From NCBI RefSeq assembly GCF_040500525.1, contig NZ_CP159403.1, forward strand, positions 15,001 to 79,000: DNA of 64,000 nucleotides. Direction: 5' to 3'. How positions within the stretch are numbered: the first letter of the stretch is position 1; the number at the start of each line of letters is the position of its first letter. The notes under the pieces were generated by a model. That model did no database searches. It was not told where the DNA came from and saw only the letters and a list, made by a program, of their open reading frames with translations. This stretch comes from Azospirillum formosense. GTDB taxonomy: Bacteria; Pseudomonadota; Alphaproteobacteria; Azospirillales; Azospirillaceae. Positions 10,685 through 18,944 of the stretch are shown here, one piece after another. The translations under genes were made by a program, and so were the position numbers.

Positions 10685-12280
10685 TTACCCCCCCTCGCCC
10701 TTTTCCCCGCCTTCGCCTTCGTCCCCGCGCAGCCGCTCCAGGACCTGCCGCAGGTCGCCGGGGTGGAGGGGCTTGTGCAGGAAGGAGCAGCCGCGGCGCT
10801 GGCCTTCCAGAAGCGCGCTCTGGGCCGTCTCGCCGCTCAGCACCACGGCGGGAATCTCCCGCCCGTACAGGCGGCGCACCCGGTCGATCACGTCGAAGCC
10901 GGACACCTTCCCAGGCAACCGCAGGTCGGTCAGGATGACCGACGGCGCGTCGGGCAGGCCGTCCAGCACCGCGAAGACCTCCCGCATGTCGCCCGCGGCG
11001 GCGACGGTGCAGCCCCAGCTTTCCAGGATCATCTGCAGGCCGGTCAGCACCATCGCCTCGTCGTCCACGGCCAGCACCGTCATCCCGGTCAGGGGCGGCG
11101 CCGCGGCGGTGGAGGGCGGCGGGGAACCGTGGCTGCACGGCGGCTCGGCCAGCGGGCTCGCGGCCTCCAGCGAGACGGAGAAGACGGTGCCGCGTCCGAT
11201 GCGCGACCGCACCTCGACCTGGAGTCCGAGAAGCTCCGCCAGCCGGCGCACGATGGCGAGGCCGAGCCCGAGCCCGCGGGTGGGGTCGCGGTTGGGGTTC
11301 TGGAGCTGGTGGAACTCGTCGAAGATGGCCGACAGCTGCTCCTCGGGGATGCCGAAGCCGGTGTCCCAGACATCGATGCGCCAGCGGTTGCCGCGCCGCC
11401 GCATGGCGAGGAGCAGGCCGCCGTGCCGGGTGTAGCGGATGGCGTTGGTCAGCAGGTTGCGCATCACCCGGCCGAACAGCACGGGGTCGGTCTGCACCGT
11501 GCCGGGGCACAGGCGGGCGCGCAGGCGCAGGCCCTTCTCCTCGCTTTGCGGGCGGAACTCCTCGACGAGCTGGCCCAGAAGCTCGTCCAGGGCGACCGGC
11601 TGCGGGTCCGGGGTCACCGTGCCGGCATCCAGCGTGGAGATGTCGAGCAGCGCGTTCAGCAGCCGTTCGCCCGCCGTCATGGCGTAGCCCAGCATCTCGG
11701 CCGTGCTCAGCGCCTTCTCGTCGCTGATCTGGCTGCACAGGGCGTCGAGGAACAGGCGCATCGCCTGGAAGGGCTGGCGCAGGTCGTGGCTGGCCGAGGC
11801 CAGGAAGCGCGATCGCGCCGCGGTCGTCCGTTCGATCTCCGCGCGCATCGCCCGCTCCATGCGGGCGACGACCCGGTCATCGGGCGCCGCCTGGGTGGCC
11901 AGGGCCAGCACGGCGACCGTCTGCCCGTCCTGGGTCAGCGGCACGCCCTCGAACGCCGCGGGGTCGGCGTCGCCCACCGGCAGAAGCTCGATGCCGACCG
12001 GCTCCTCCGTGTCGCCGGAGAACAGCGGATCGACGGCCCCCAGAACCGCCGGCCAGACCGGCCCGAACCAGGCCGGGGCGGGCAGCCCGTCCGCCGCCGG
12101 CTCCTTGCCGAGCAGCGCGCAGAGCGCGTCGTTGGCGAAGAGGGTGGCGGCGTGCGGCGGTCCGGTCAGCACGAAGGCCGGCAGCACCGCGGTGCGGCAG
12201 ACGCGCAGCGCGTTCTCCACGCACTCCGTCTCCGCTGGCGCGGCGTCGATGCTGGTCCTGTTCCTGTGCCGAGGCGTCAC
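10685..12280 (-). CDS. Hybrid histidine kinase with C-terminal receiver
   Basis: The 531-residue protein has no obvious membrane helix. A PAS-like region occupies about residues 25-135, then a HisKA domain with His165 in SASHDLRQPFQAM. A HATPase follows (NLLTNAIRYT, DTGFGIPEE, GLGLGLAIVRRL), and a C-terminal receiver has Asp452 (ILTDLRLPG) and Lys502 (HKP). The SHDLRQP type of phosphorylation box is shared with other soluble hybrid kinases. It is the last gene of the chemosensory cluster, 90 bp beyond the double-receiver gene. A small hairpin at 12307-12321 sits just upstream of its start. By position it could correspond to the extra hybrid kinase (CheS3) of the Rhodospirillum centenum che3 system. 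Confidence 0.9.
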   Translation of the reverse strand: MTPRHRNRTSIDAAPAETECVENALRVCRTAVLPAFVLTGPPHAATLFANDALCALLGKEPAADGLPAPAWFGPVWPAVLGAVDPLFSGDTEEPVGIELLPVGDADPAAFEGVPLTQDGQTVAVLALATQAAPDDRVVARMERAMRAEIERTTAARSRFLASASHDLRQPFQAMRLFLDALCSQISDEKALSTAEMLGYAMTAGERLLNALLDISTLDAGTVTPDPQPVALDELLGQLVEEFRPQSEEKGLRLRARLCPGTVQTDPVLFGRVMRNLLTNAIRYTRHGGLLLAMRRRGNRWRIDVWDTGFGIPEEQLSAIFDEFHQLQNPNRDPTRGLGLGLAIVRRLAELLGLQVEVRSRIGRGTVFSVSLEAASPLAEPPCSHGSPPPSTAAAPPLTGMTVLAVDDEAMVLTGLQMILESWGCTVAAAGDMREVFAVLDGLPDAPSVILTDLRLPGKVSGFDVIDRVRRLYGREIPAVVLSGETAQSALLEGQRRGCSFLHKPLHPGDLRQVLERLRGDEGEGGEKGEGG

Positions 12281-12370
12281 GTCGGTCTCTCTAACCGCTA
12301 GAGCTGAAGGTGAAGCACCTTAACCTTTGGTGCGTTGGGGATGAAAGCGCCTGAAAGCCCTATATGCCTC

Positions 12371-13171
12371 CTATGCGGAAGGCATTGGCGGGGACAGGCG
12401 GGCGAGGTGGTCCTCCACCATGTATTTCCGGCGGAGCAGGGCCATCAGGCGGATCTTCAGGATGTCCATCGGCTGCGACTTGCCGACGAAGTCGTCGGCG
12501 CTGGCGGTCAGGCTGGCGGTCAGACGGTCGTCGCCCTCCTGGCTGGTCAGGATGACGATCTGGAAGAACAGGCCGCGGCGCCGGCGGAAGCGGTCGAACC
12601 GCTCGCACAGCTGGGTGCCGCTGGTGCCCGGCATCACGAGGTCGAGGATCACGCAGTCCAGCCCGCCGTCCTCCAGCGCCGCCACCGCCTCGTCGGCGTT
12701 GCGCGCGGCGACGACGTGGCAGCCGTCCTCCTCCAGCTCGGCGCGCAGGAACTCGCGGTAGGTCGCGCTGTCGTCCACCACCAGGATGCGCGCCCGCCGC
12801 AGGATGTCGGACACGGTCGGCGGCGCGTTGCGCCGGTCGAGCAGCGCCATGGCCTGCTGCACCACGCCCTGGGAATCGGCGGGGTCCACCCATTGCACAT
12901 CGGCGGGAACGCCGGACTCCGCCGCCCGCTCCGCCGAACCGAGCAGCATGGCCGGGGCCGGGCAGCGCCGCCGCAGCTCCGTGAGCGTGCGGGCGGCCTC
13001 GCCGTCGGCCTCCACCATCAGCAGGTCGAAGGGGCGGCGCGCCAGCTCGGCGACCGCGGGTTCCACCGTTTCGACGCAGCTCGCCTCGATGCCCTGCTCC
13101 TCCAGCATCAGCTTCAGGAGAAGTCCCTGCGTTTGCGAGGCGATGACGATCAGCGCCCTGGGTCCACTCAT
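12371..13171 (-). CDS. Double-receiver protein: degenerate REC plus canonical REC
   Basis: This 266-residue protein has two receiver domains and no output domain. The first (about 5-115) has lost its acidic pocket (ALIVIASQTQ) and carries Glu54 where the phosphoacceptor Asp should be, so it is probably a pseudo-receiver or locked-on form. The second (about 127-255) is canonical, with VVDDS, Asp177 in LDLVMPG and Lys231. It overlaps cheB by 4 nt and occupies the place held by WspR in wsp operons. It therefore probably takes phosphate from the CheA-type kinase and acts through protein contact or phosphorelay. Confidence 0.88.
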   Translation of the reverse strand: MSGPRALIVIASQTQGLLLKLMLEEQGIEASCVETVEPAVAELARRPFDLLMVEADGEAARTLTELRRRCPAPAMLLGSAERAAESGVPADVQWVDPADSQGVVQQAMALLDRRNAPPTVSDILRRARILVVDDSATYREFLRAELEEDGCHVVAARNADEAVAALEDGGLDCVILDLVMPGTSGTQLCERFDRFRRRRGLFFQIVILTSQEGDDRLTASLTASADDFVGKSQPMDILKIRLMALLRRKYMVEDHLARLSPPMPSA

Positions 13172-14274
13172 GAGGGCTCCACTCCCGTCGAAACCAGTTC
13201 CAGCAAACGGGCCGCCACCTTGTCGATGGGCAGCTCCTCGGTAACGCCTCCCAGCCGGACCGCGGTCCCCGGCATGCTGTGGATGACCGCGGTGGAGGCG
13301 TGCTCCGCGATGGTGTAGGCGCCCGTCCGGCGCATGTCGCTGAGGCCGCGCGCCCCGTCCTCCCCCATGCCGGTCAGCAGCACGCCGATGGCGGCGGCGC
13401 CGAAGGCCGAGGCCAGGGAGGAGAACAGCACGTCCCCGGACGGCTTCTGGCCGCAGACCGGCTCGCCGTGGACCAGCCGCATCCCGCCGGGCTCGGCGGT
13501 CAGATGAAGCTCGCCGGGGGCGACGTAGACGTGGCCGGGCCGGTGCGGCCCGTCAAAGGCCAGCGCCACCGGCAGCGGCGTGACCGACCCCAGCCAGGAG
13601 GCGAAGCCGGCCACGAAGGGGGCGCCGATGTGCTGCACGACGAAGACGGGCAGGGGAAAGTTGGTCGGCAGCCCGCGCAGCAGCTTCACCAGCGCCGCCG
13701 GTCCGCCGGTCGAGGCGGTGATCCCCAGCGCGCGGAACTGCCGCTTCACCACGGACGGCGGCAGTGGTGGCGGCGGTGGGACGGCGGCGCCCCGGCCGCG
13801 GCCCGCGCCGCCGCCGGACTCCTCGTCGCCGCCCCCGTTGCGCGGGCGGCCGCGCTGCCGGATGACCTTCACCTGGCTCATGATGGTGAGCTGGGTGCAG
13901 AGATGCCGGGCGACCGTCTGATAGTCGGCGCGGGCCATGCTGCCCGGCTTCTCCACCACCGCCAACGCCCCGGCCTGCAGCGCCCGCATGGGGATGTCGA
14001 GGTCGCGCACGTCGGAGGCGACGACGACGATCGGCACGGGATGGTCGCGCATCAGCCGCTGGGTCACGGCGAAGCCGTCGATGCCCGGCAGGCGGATGTC
14101 CAGCGACACCACGTCCGGCCGCAGCGAGTCGACCATGCGCAGCGCCTGCTCGCCGGACGCGGCGATGCCGGCCAGCTCCAGCCGCGGGTCCTCGCCGATG
14201 ACGTGGGCGAGCAGCTGCTGGACGACCGGCGAGTCCTCGACCACCAGGACGCGGATCTTGCGGGCGCCGGTCAC
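13168..14274 (-). CDS. cheB: Chemoreceptor methylesterase CheB
   Basis: A receiver (Asp59 in SLDIRLPG) is joined by a low-complexity Gly/Pro linker (about 145-175) to the CheB esterase domain. The catalytic triad is visible as Ser188 (ITASTGGP), His215 (VVQHIG) and Asp306 (TGMGEDGA). It removes methyl groups from the cluster's receptor, opposing the CheR at 18944-20410. It overlaps cheA by 4 nt upstream and the double-receiver gene by 4 nt downstream. Confidence 0.95.
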   Translation of the reverse strand: MTGARKIRVLVVEDSPVVQQLLAHVIGEDPRLELAGIAASGEQALRMVDSLRPDVVSLDIRLPGIDGFAVTQRLMRDHPVPIVVVASDVRDLDIPMRALQAGALAVVEKPGSMARADYQTVARHLCTQLTIMSQVKVIRQRGRPRNGGGDEESGGGAGRGRGAAVPPPPPLPPSVVKRQFRALGITASTGGPAALVKLLRGLPTNFPLPVFVVQHIGAPFVAGFASWLGSVTPLPVALAFDGPHRPGHVYVAPGELHLTAEPGGMRLVHGEPVCGQKPSGDVLFSSLASAFGAAAIGVLLTGMGEDGARGLSDMRRTGAYTIAEHASTAVIHSMPGTAVRLGGVTEELPIDKVAARLLELVSTGVEPS

Positions 14275-16532
14275 AGCAGCCGCCGGATGCCGGCCAGAAG
14301 CTCGTTCTGGTCGAAGCGGGTCTTGACGATGTAGGCGTCAGCGCCGAGGTCCAGCCCGCGCTCGCGGTCCTCGTCGCTGGCGCGCGAGGTGACCAGGATC
14401 ACCGGCAGGTCGGAGGTCATGGGGTTGCCCTTGACGGCCTGGAGCAGGGTGAACCCGTCCATCCTCGGCATCTCCACGTCGCTGATGATCAGGTCCACAT
14501 CCTCCAGCTCGCCGAGCGTTTCGACCGCCTCGCGTCCATCCACGCACAGCGTGACCCGGTAACCATGGGCCTCCAGGATGCTCTTTTCCAGGGTTCGCGT
14601 GGTGATGGAATCGTCCACAACCAAAATGTGCGGCCGCCGCCGCGCCGACTCGTCCGGCGGACGGACCAGCGGCGGCAGGGCGATGCCGGGACGCGGCGAC
14701 AGGGCGGCGGGATTCAGCACCAGCGCCGGCGACCCGTCGTCCATCAGCACGGTGCCGAGGAAGCGGGCGGCGTCGATTCCCACCTCCTCCGCCGGGGTGA
14801 CCACCGAGTCGCGCGTGGCCATCAGCGCGTCGACGACCAGCGCCAACCGCCGCCCGGCGGTGCGCAGGACGACCAGCGCCAGCGGCGCCCCGTTGCCGGG
14901 CGGCATGGCGCCGTCGTAACCGAGCAGGGCGGACAGCGGAGTCACCGGAACGTCCTCCTCGTCCAGCCGGATGGTCGGGGCGGCGAGGTCGGTGAACAGC
15001 GCGTCGCCCGGGACGCGCAGCACGCGCGCCACGTCGTTGCTGGGGATTGCCAGGATGTCGTCCTGGACCGCCACGAAGACGAGCCGCTGGCTGAGCAGGC
15101 TGAGCGGCACCTCCACCGTGACGACGGTCCCGCCGCCCTCGCGCGGGGCCAGCGTCACCGAGCCCTGGAGCCGGGTGACCTCGCGCCGCACGATGGCGAG
15201 GCCCATGCCGCGCCCGGCGTATTCGTTCGCGGTGGGGGCGGTGGAGAAGCCCGGCTCGAAGATCAGGTCGAGCAGCCGTTCCTCCGGCGCCGAGTCCGCC
15301 TCGTCGGCGGCCAGCAGGCCGCGCTCGACCGCGTGGCGGGCGATGGCCTCCCGGTTCGGGCCGCGCCCGTCGTCTTCGACCCGCAGGACGAGGCGGCGCC
15401 CGACCACCGAGGCTTCGAAGCGGACGGTTGCGGCGGCGCGCTTGCCCGCCGCCACACGCTCCTGCGGGGTTTCGACGCCGTGGCTGACGGCGTTGCGCGC
15501 GATGTGCAGCACCGGGTCCTTCAGCCGTTGCAGGACCACCCGGTCGGCCTGGGTCTCCAGCCCGCGGATGTCCGCCTCGACCTCCTTGCCCTGGGCGCGG
15601 CTGATGTCGCGGATCATCCGGCCGAGGTTGCTGAACTGCGACTCCGCCGGCAGCATGCGCAGCTGCCGCACCTCGTCCTGGAAGCCGCTGCCCCAGCGGC
15701 GCAGCGACCAGAGATGGCGGTCGTGGGCGCGGTGCGCCGCGTCCAGCGAGGCGCCGAGCGCGCGGAAGCGCCGCTCGAAGGAGGACAGGCGCAGGGCGGT
15801 CTCGTCGTCCGCGAAGCTGCCGGCGCCGGCCCCCGCCGCGTCGTGGGAGCCGCCGCGGTGCAGGCGGGGCCGCATGGCGTGCCAGCTCCGCTCCAGGGCC
15901 CGCCATTCGCCGCGCAGCTCGCGCAGCTCGGCGACCAGGGCGGACTGGTTCTCGATCTCCGGCAAAAGGCCGGCGGCGGCGGTGAACAGCCGTTCCAGCC
16001 CGGCGCTGCGGATGCGGACCAGGGCCGCGCTCTGGGCGGCGTCGCCGGCGCCGGCGCGGGCCGGGCGCGGTGCGGCGGCCGGCGTCGGTGCCGGGGCGCC
16101 CGCCGCCTCCGCCGCGGCGGGGCGGCGCTGGACGGGTTCCGGCCCGCCGGCCTCGCCGCCCATGCGGGTCAGTTCGGCCAGCACCTCGGCGATGTCCACC
16201 TCGCTGCCGCCGCGGGTCGCCCAGGCGACCACGTCCTCGATGGCGTCGAGCGCGCGGCGCACCACGTCGCGGGCGGCCGCGTCGAAGGGCACGGTGCCGC
16301 GCTGGATGGCCAGGAAGGCGGCCTCCAGCCAGTGGGACAGCCGCTCGACCTCCGGCAGGTCCACGGCGCGGGCGGCGCCCTTCAGGCTGTGGGCGCGGCG
16401 GTGGATCTCCACCAGATCGGGGTGGTGCGCCGGGTCCTTCTCGACCGCGCGCAGGGCCTCGCGGATGGCCGCGAGGTGCTCCTTGTGCTCCAGGTCGAAG
16501 GCGGCCAGCAGGCGCGTGCGGATGTCGTTCAT
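14271..16532 (-). CDS. cheA: Hybrid CheA kinase with C-terminal receiver (WspE/FrzE type)
   Basis: The 753-residue kinase has an Hpt domain with His48 (RRAHSLKGAAR), an Ala/Pro linker (130-165), and a dimerisation/kinase core containing HIARNAVSHGVETP, DDGRG and GRGMGLAIV. A CheW-like regulatory domain follows (about 475-610), then a receiver with Asp685 (ISDVEMPRMDG). The CheA-REC fusion is the hallmark of alternative chemosensory systems such as Wsp, Frz and Che3. The flagellar CheA lacks the receiver. The receiver may act as a phosphate sink or relay. Confidence 0.95.
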   Translation of the reverse strand: MNDIRTRLLAAFDLEHKEHLAAIREALRAVEKDPAHHPDLVEIHRRAHSLKGAARAVDLPEVERLSHWLEAAFLAIQRGTVPFDAAARDVVRRALDAIEDVVAWATRGGSEVDIAEVLAELTRMGGEAGGPEPVQRRPAAAEAAGAPAPTPAAAPRPARAGAGDAAQSAALVRIRSAGLERLFTAAAGLLPEIENQSALVAELRELRGEWRALERSWHAMRPRLHRGGSHDAAGAGAGSFADDETALRLSSFERRFRALGASLDAAHRAHDRHLWSLRRWGSGFQDEVRQLRMLPAESQFSNLGRMIRDISRAQGKEVEADIRGLETQADRVVLQRLKDPVLHIARNAVSHGVETPQERVAAGKRAAATVRFEASVVGRRLVLRVEDDGRGPNREAIARHAVERGLLAADEADSAPEERLLDLIFEPGFSTAPTANEYAGRGMGLAIVRREVTRLQGSVTLAPREGGGTVVTVEVPLSLLSQRLVFVAVQDDILAIPSNDVARVLRVPGDALFTDLAAPTIRLDEEDVPVTPLSALLGYDGAMPPGNGAPLALVVLRTAGRRLALVVDALMATRDSVVTPAEEVGIDAARFLGTVLMDDGSPALVLNPAALSPRPGIALPPLVRPPDESARRRPHILVVDDSITTRTLEKSILEAHGYRVTLCVDGREAVETLGELEDVDLIISDVEMPRMDGFTLLQAVKGNPMTSDLPVILVTSRASDEDRERGLDLGADAYIVKTRFDQNELLAGIRRLL

Positions 16533-16581
16533 GCCGCCCGCGCCTTCCGACCGTCATCGCCGCCGCGTGCCGTCGTCATGG

Positions 16582-18258
16582 TCACACGCGGTAGTTCCGC
16601 ACGGCCTCGACCAGACCCTGGCCGAGATCGTTGAGGTTGGTGGCGGCCCCTTCGAGCTGGCGGGTGCCGGCGGCGGTCTGGCTGCTCGCCTCGCGGATGT
16701 TCTGCAGCGCCTGGATCACCTGCTCCAGGCCGATCTGCTGCTGGTTGGTGCCGGCGACGATCTGCTGGAAGGCGAGCACGCTCTCCTGCACGCTCTCGGC
16801 GAGGTCGCGGATGGTCGACTGGGTGGCGTCGGTCTGGCGCTTGCCGGCGCCGACGCGCTTCACCGCCTCCTCCGTCAGCATGACCGAGGCGTTGATGCCG
16901 TGCTGGATCTCGCTGAGGTTGGAACGGACCTGGGCGGTGGCCTCCTTGGACTGGTCGGCGAGGCTCTTGATCTCGCTCGCCACCACGGCGAAGGTCCGGC
17001 CGTGCTCGCCGGCGGCGGCGGCCTCGATGGCGGCGTTCAGGGCCAGCAGGTGGCAGCGCTCGGCGATGTCGTTGACGGTCAGGATGATCTCGCCGATCGC
17101 CTGGGTGCGCTCCGACAGGATGACGATGTTCTCGGCGACGGCCTCCGCCTGCTCGCGGATGGCGTCCATCGCCTGGTTGGTGTCCTCCACCGCCTTCAGG
17201 CCGGTCTCGGAATTGGAGGCGGCGACCTGGGCGTTCTGCGCCACGTCCTGGGCGCGGCGGTTGATCTGCGCGCCGGACTCGGTGATCTCGCTGAGCGTCG
17301 CGGTCGTCTCCTCGACCGCGGCGAGCTGCTGGGCGACGCTGGCCGCCTGCTGCTGGGTCGAGGCGCGGATCTGCGCGGTGGCGGCGTGCATGCTCTCCGC
17401 GGTGGCGCGGGTGGTCCTGGCCATGCTGCGCAGGTTGCCGGTCATCTCGTTCAGGTGGGTGCCGAGTTCGGCCAGCTCGTCGTCGCCGGGCACGACCACC
17501 GTCTTGGTCAGGTCGCCCCTGCCCACCTGGGTCACGTAGCCGATGGCGGTGCCGAGCCGCCTGGTGACCGAGCTGCCGATCAGGATGGCGATGGCGACGG
17601 CCAGGGCGACCACGATGATCAGCGCCAGGATCGAGGAGCGCACCGCGTCGTCGTAGAGCGAGCGGATGTTCTGGCGTCCGGCCTCCGACAGGCGGCTGAT
17701 GTCGCTGTGCAGGTCGGACAGCTGGCCCGCCATGGCCACCCGCATCTCCTCCACCCGCGTCAGCCGCGCCAGCGCCTCCGGCTCGGTCCCGGCGGCCACC
17801 TTCTCCATCAGCGTGTTGGCCTCGTCGAGCATGCGGTGCGAATACTGGTCGAAGCTGTTGATCTGGGCGACCAGCTCGCCCCAGATGCGGCGGCGGTCCT
17901 CGGTGGTGCCCTCCTCGGCCCGTTCGGCGGCGATGCGCTTCAGCTTGTTGACCTGGTCGAACATGATCATCGAGCCGTCGCGGTAGCGCTGGCGCAGCTG
18001 CGTGATGTCCGGCACGCCGCCCTGGATCTGGGCCAGCGCCGCGGCGTGGGTCGCCGCCTCGCGGAGGCTGCGCAGGTTGCTTTCGGTCACCTCGATCTCG
18101 CGCACCGCCTCCGACACCTGGATGTCGTAGGTGGCGATGCCCATCATGACCTTCATGCCGTCCGCGAACCGCATCATCTGGAACGCCGCCAGCAGGCCGG
18201 TCAGCAGGCAGACGACCCCGAAGCTGAGCATCAGCTTGTGCTTGACCTTCAGTTTCAT
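16582..18258 (-). CDS. Methyl-accepting chemoreceptor
   Basis: The 558-residue receptor has a membrane helix at about 11-30 and a helical periplasmic four-helix-bundle-type sensor region. A second helix lies at about 206-232 (SILALIIVVALAVAIAILIG), followed by HAMP and a long signalling hairpin. The tip contains LLALNAAIEAAAAGEHG and FAVVASEIKSLADQS. The frame remains open far upstream, but ATG 18258 (MKLKVKH) is the natural start because it gives a proper N-terminal anchor and overlaps the upstream cheW stop by 4 nt. It is the only receptor in the cluster and presumably sets its input. Confidence 0.95.
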   Translation of the reverse strand: MKLKVKHKLMLSFGVVCLLTGLLAAFQMMRFADGMKVMMGIATYDIQVSEAVREIEVTESNLRSLREAATHAAALAQIQGGVPDITQLRQRYRDGSMIMFDQVNKLKRIAAERAEEGTTEDRRRIWGELVAQINSFDQYSHRMLDEANTLMEKVAAGTEPEALARLTRVEEMRVAMAGQLSDLHSDISRLSEAGRQNIRSLYDDAVRSSILALIIVVALAVAIAILIGSSVTRRLGTAIGYVTQVGRGDLTKTVVVPGDDELAELGTHLNEMTGNLRSMARTTRATAESMHAATAQIRASTQQQAASVAQQLAAVEETTATLSEITESGAQINRRAQDVAQNAQVAASNSETGLKAVEDTNQAMDAIREQAEAVAENIVILSERTQAIGEIILTVNDIAERCHLLALNAAIEAAAAGEHGRTFAVVASEIKSLADQSKEATAQVRSNLSEIQHGINASVMLTEEAVKRVGAGKRQTDATQSTIRDLAESVQESVLAFQQIVAGTNQQQIGLEQVIQALQNIREASSQTAAGTRQLEGAATNLNDLGQGLVEAVRNYRV

Positions 18259-18944
18259 TCTTCTTTCATGCTCCTCAGCGTCTCCAGGATCGCCGGCACG
18301 TCCAGCACGGCGACGCGGCTCCGGGTGATGGCGGTGACGAAGGGCCCGGCCTCGGGCGGGGCCTTCAGGCTGCTTTCCAGTTCCGTCACCGTGTCCACGG
18401 TGCGCAGGCGCAGCGCCACCGGCCGCTCCCCGCCGCGCAGCACGACGGCGAAGCCGCCGCCGGCGGGAACGGCGTTGCGCCCGCACAGCCGGTCCACGTC
18501 GAACAGGCGCATCACGCGCCCGTCGATGGCGATCAGCCCCAGCAGCTCCGGCGGCGCGTGGGGCACGCGGGCCACCCGCGGCAGCGGCACGATGCGGGAC
18601 AGGTGGCGCAGGTCCAGCCCGTACGACCCGTCCGCGCCCCGCCCGACCAGCAGGGCGACGGGCGCCTCGGCCTCCGCCGCGGCGTCGGCCTCGTCGGCGG
18701 AGGGGACGCGCGCCAGATCCTCGGCGCGGCGCAGCAGCAGAGCGTCGGCCCAGGCGCCGCCCGGCGCCGCGGCCTGCTCCGTATCCCGGCCCTGGCGGGA
18801 GATGCGCGCGCGGACGGCGGCCCAATCGATGCCGCCCTTGGCGAGACCGCCCGTATCGATGCCATCCATGGCCTTGGCCGGCTCCCCAGCCAAGGTCCCG
18901 GCCTGATCCCCGGCCGGTCTGCCGCTCGCGCTCCGCTCGTCCAT
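18255..18944 (-). CDS. cheW: CheW-type coupling protein (long N-terminal extension)
   Basis: A CheW domain occupies about residues 90-225 (LLVGRGADGSYGLDLRHLSRIVPL and LLGLIAIDGRVMRLFDVDRL in context). An unusual disordered extension of about 85 residues precedes it. ATG 18944 is preferred over GTG 18947, because GAGGAG lies 5 nt before it. The start codon touches the cheR stop. It couples receptor to CheA; the cluster has two CheW proteins, as in wsp (WspB and WspD). Confidence 0.88.
   Translation of the reverse strand: MDERSASGRPAGDQAGTLAGEPAKAMDGIDTGGLAKGGIDWAAVRARISRQGRDTEQAAAPGGAWADALLLRRAEDLARVPSADEADAAAEAEAPVALLVGRGADGSYGLDLRHLSRIVPLPRVARVPHAPPELLGLIAIDGRVMRLFDVDRLCGRNAVPAGGGFAVVLRGGERPVALRLRTVDTVTELESSLKAPPEAGPFVTAITRSRVAVLDVPAILETLRSMKEE

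Noticed and set aside
14971-18906. A 1311-codon open frame on the plus strand
   Set aside because: It is antisense to cheA and the receptor gene, and its product has no recognisable domain.
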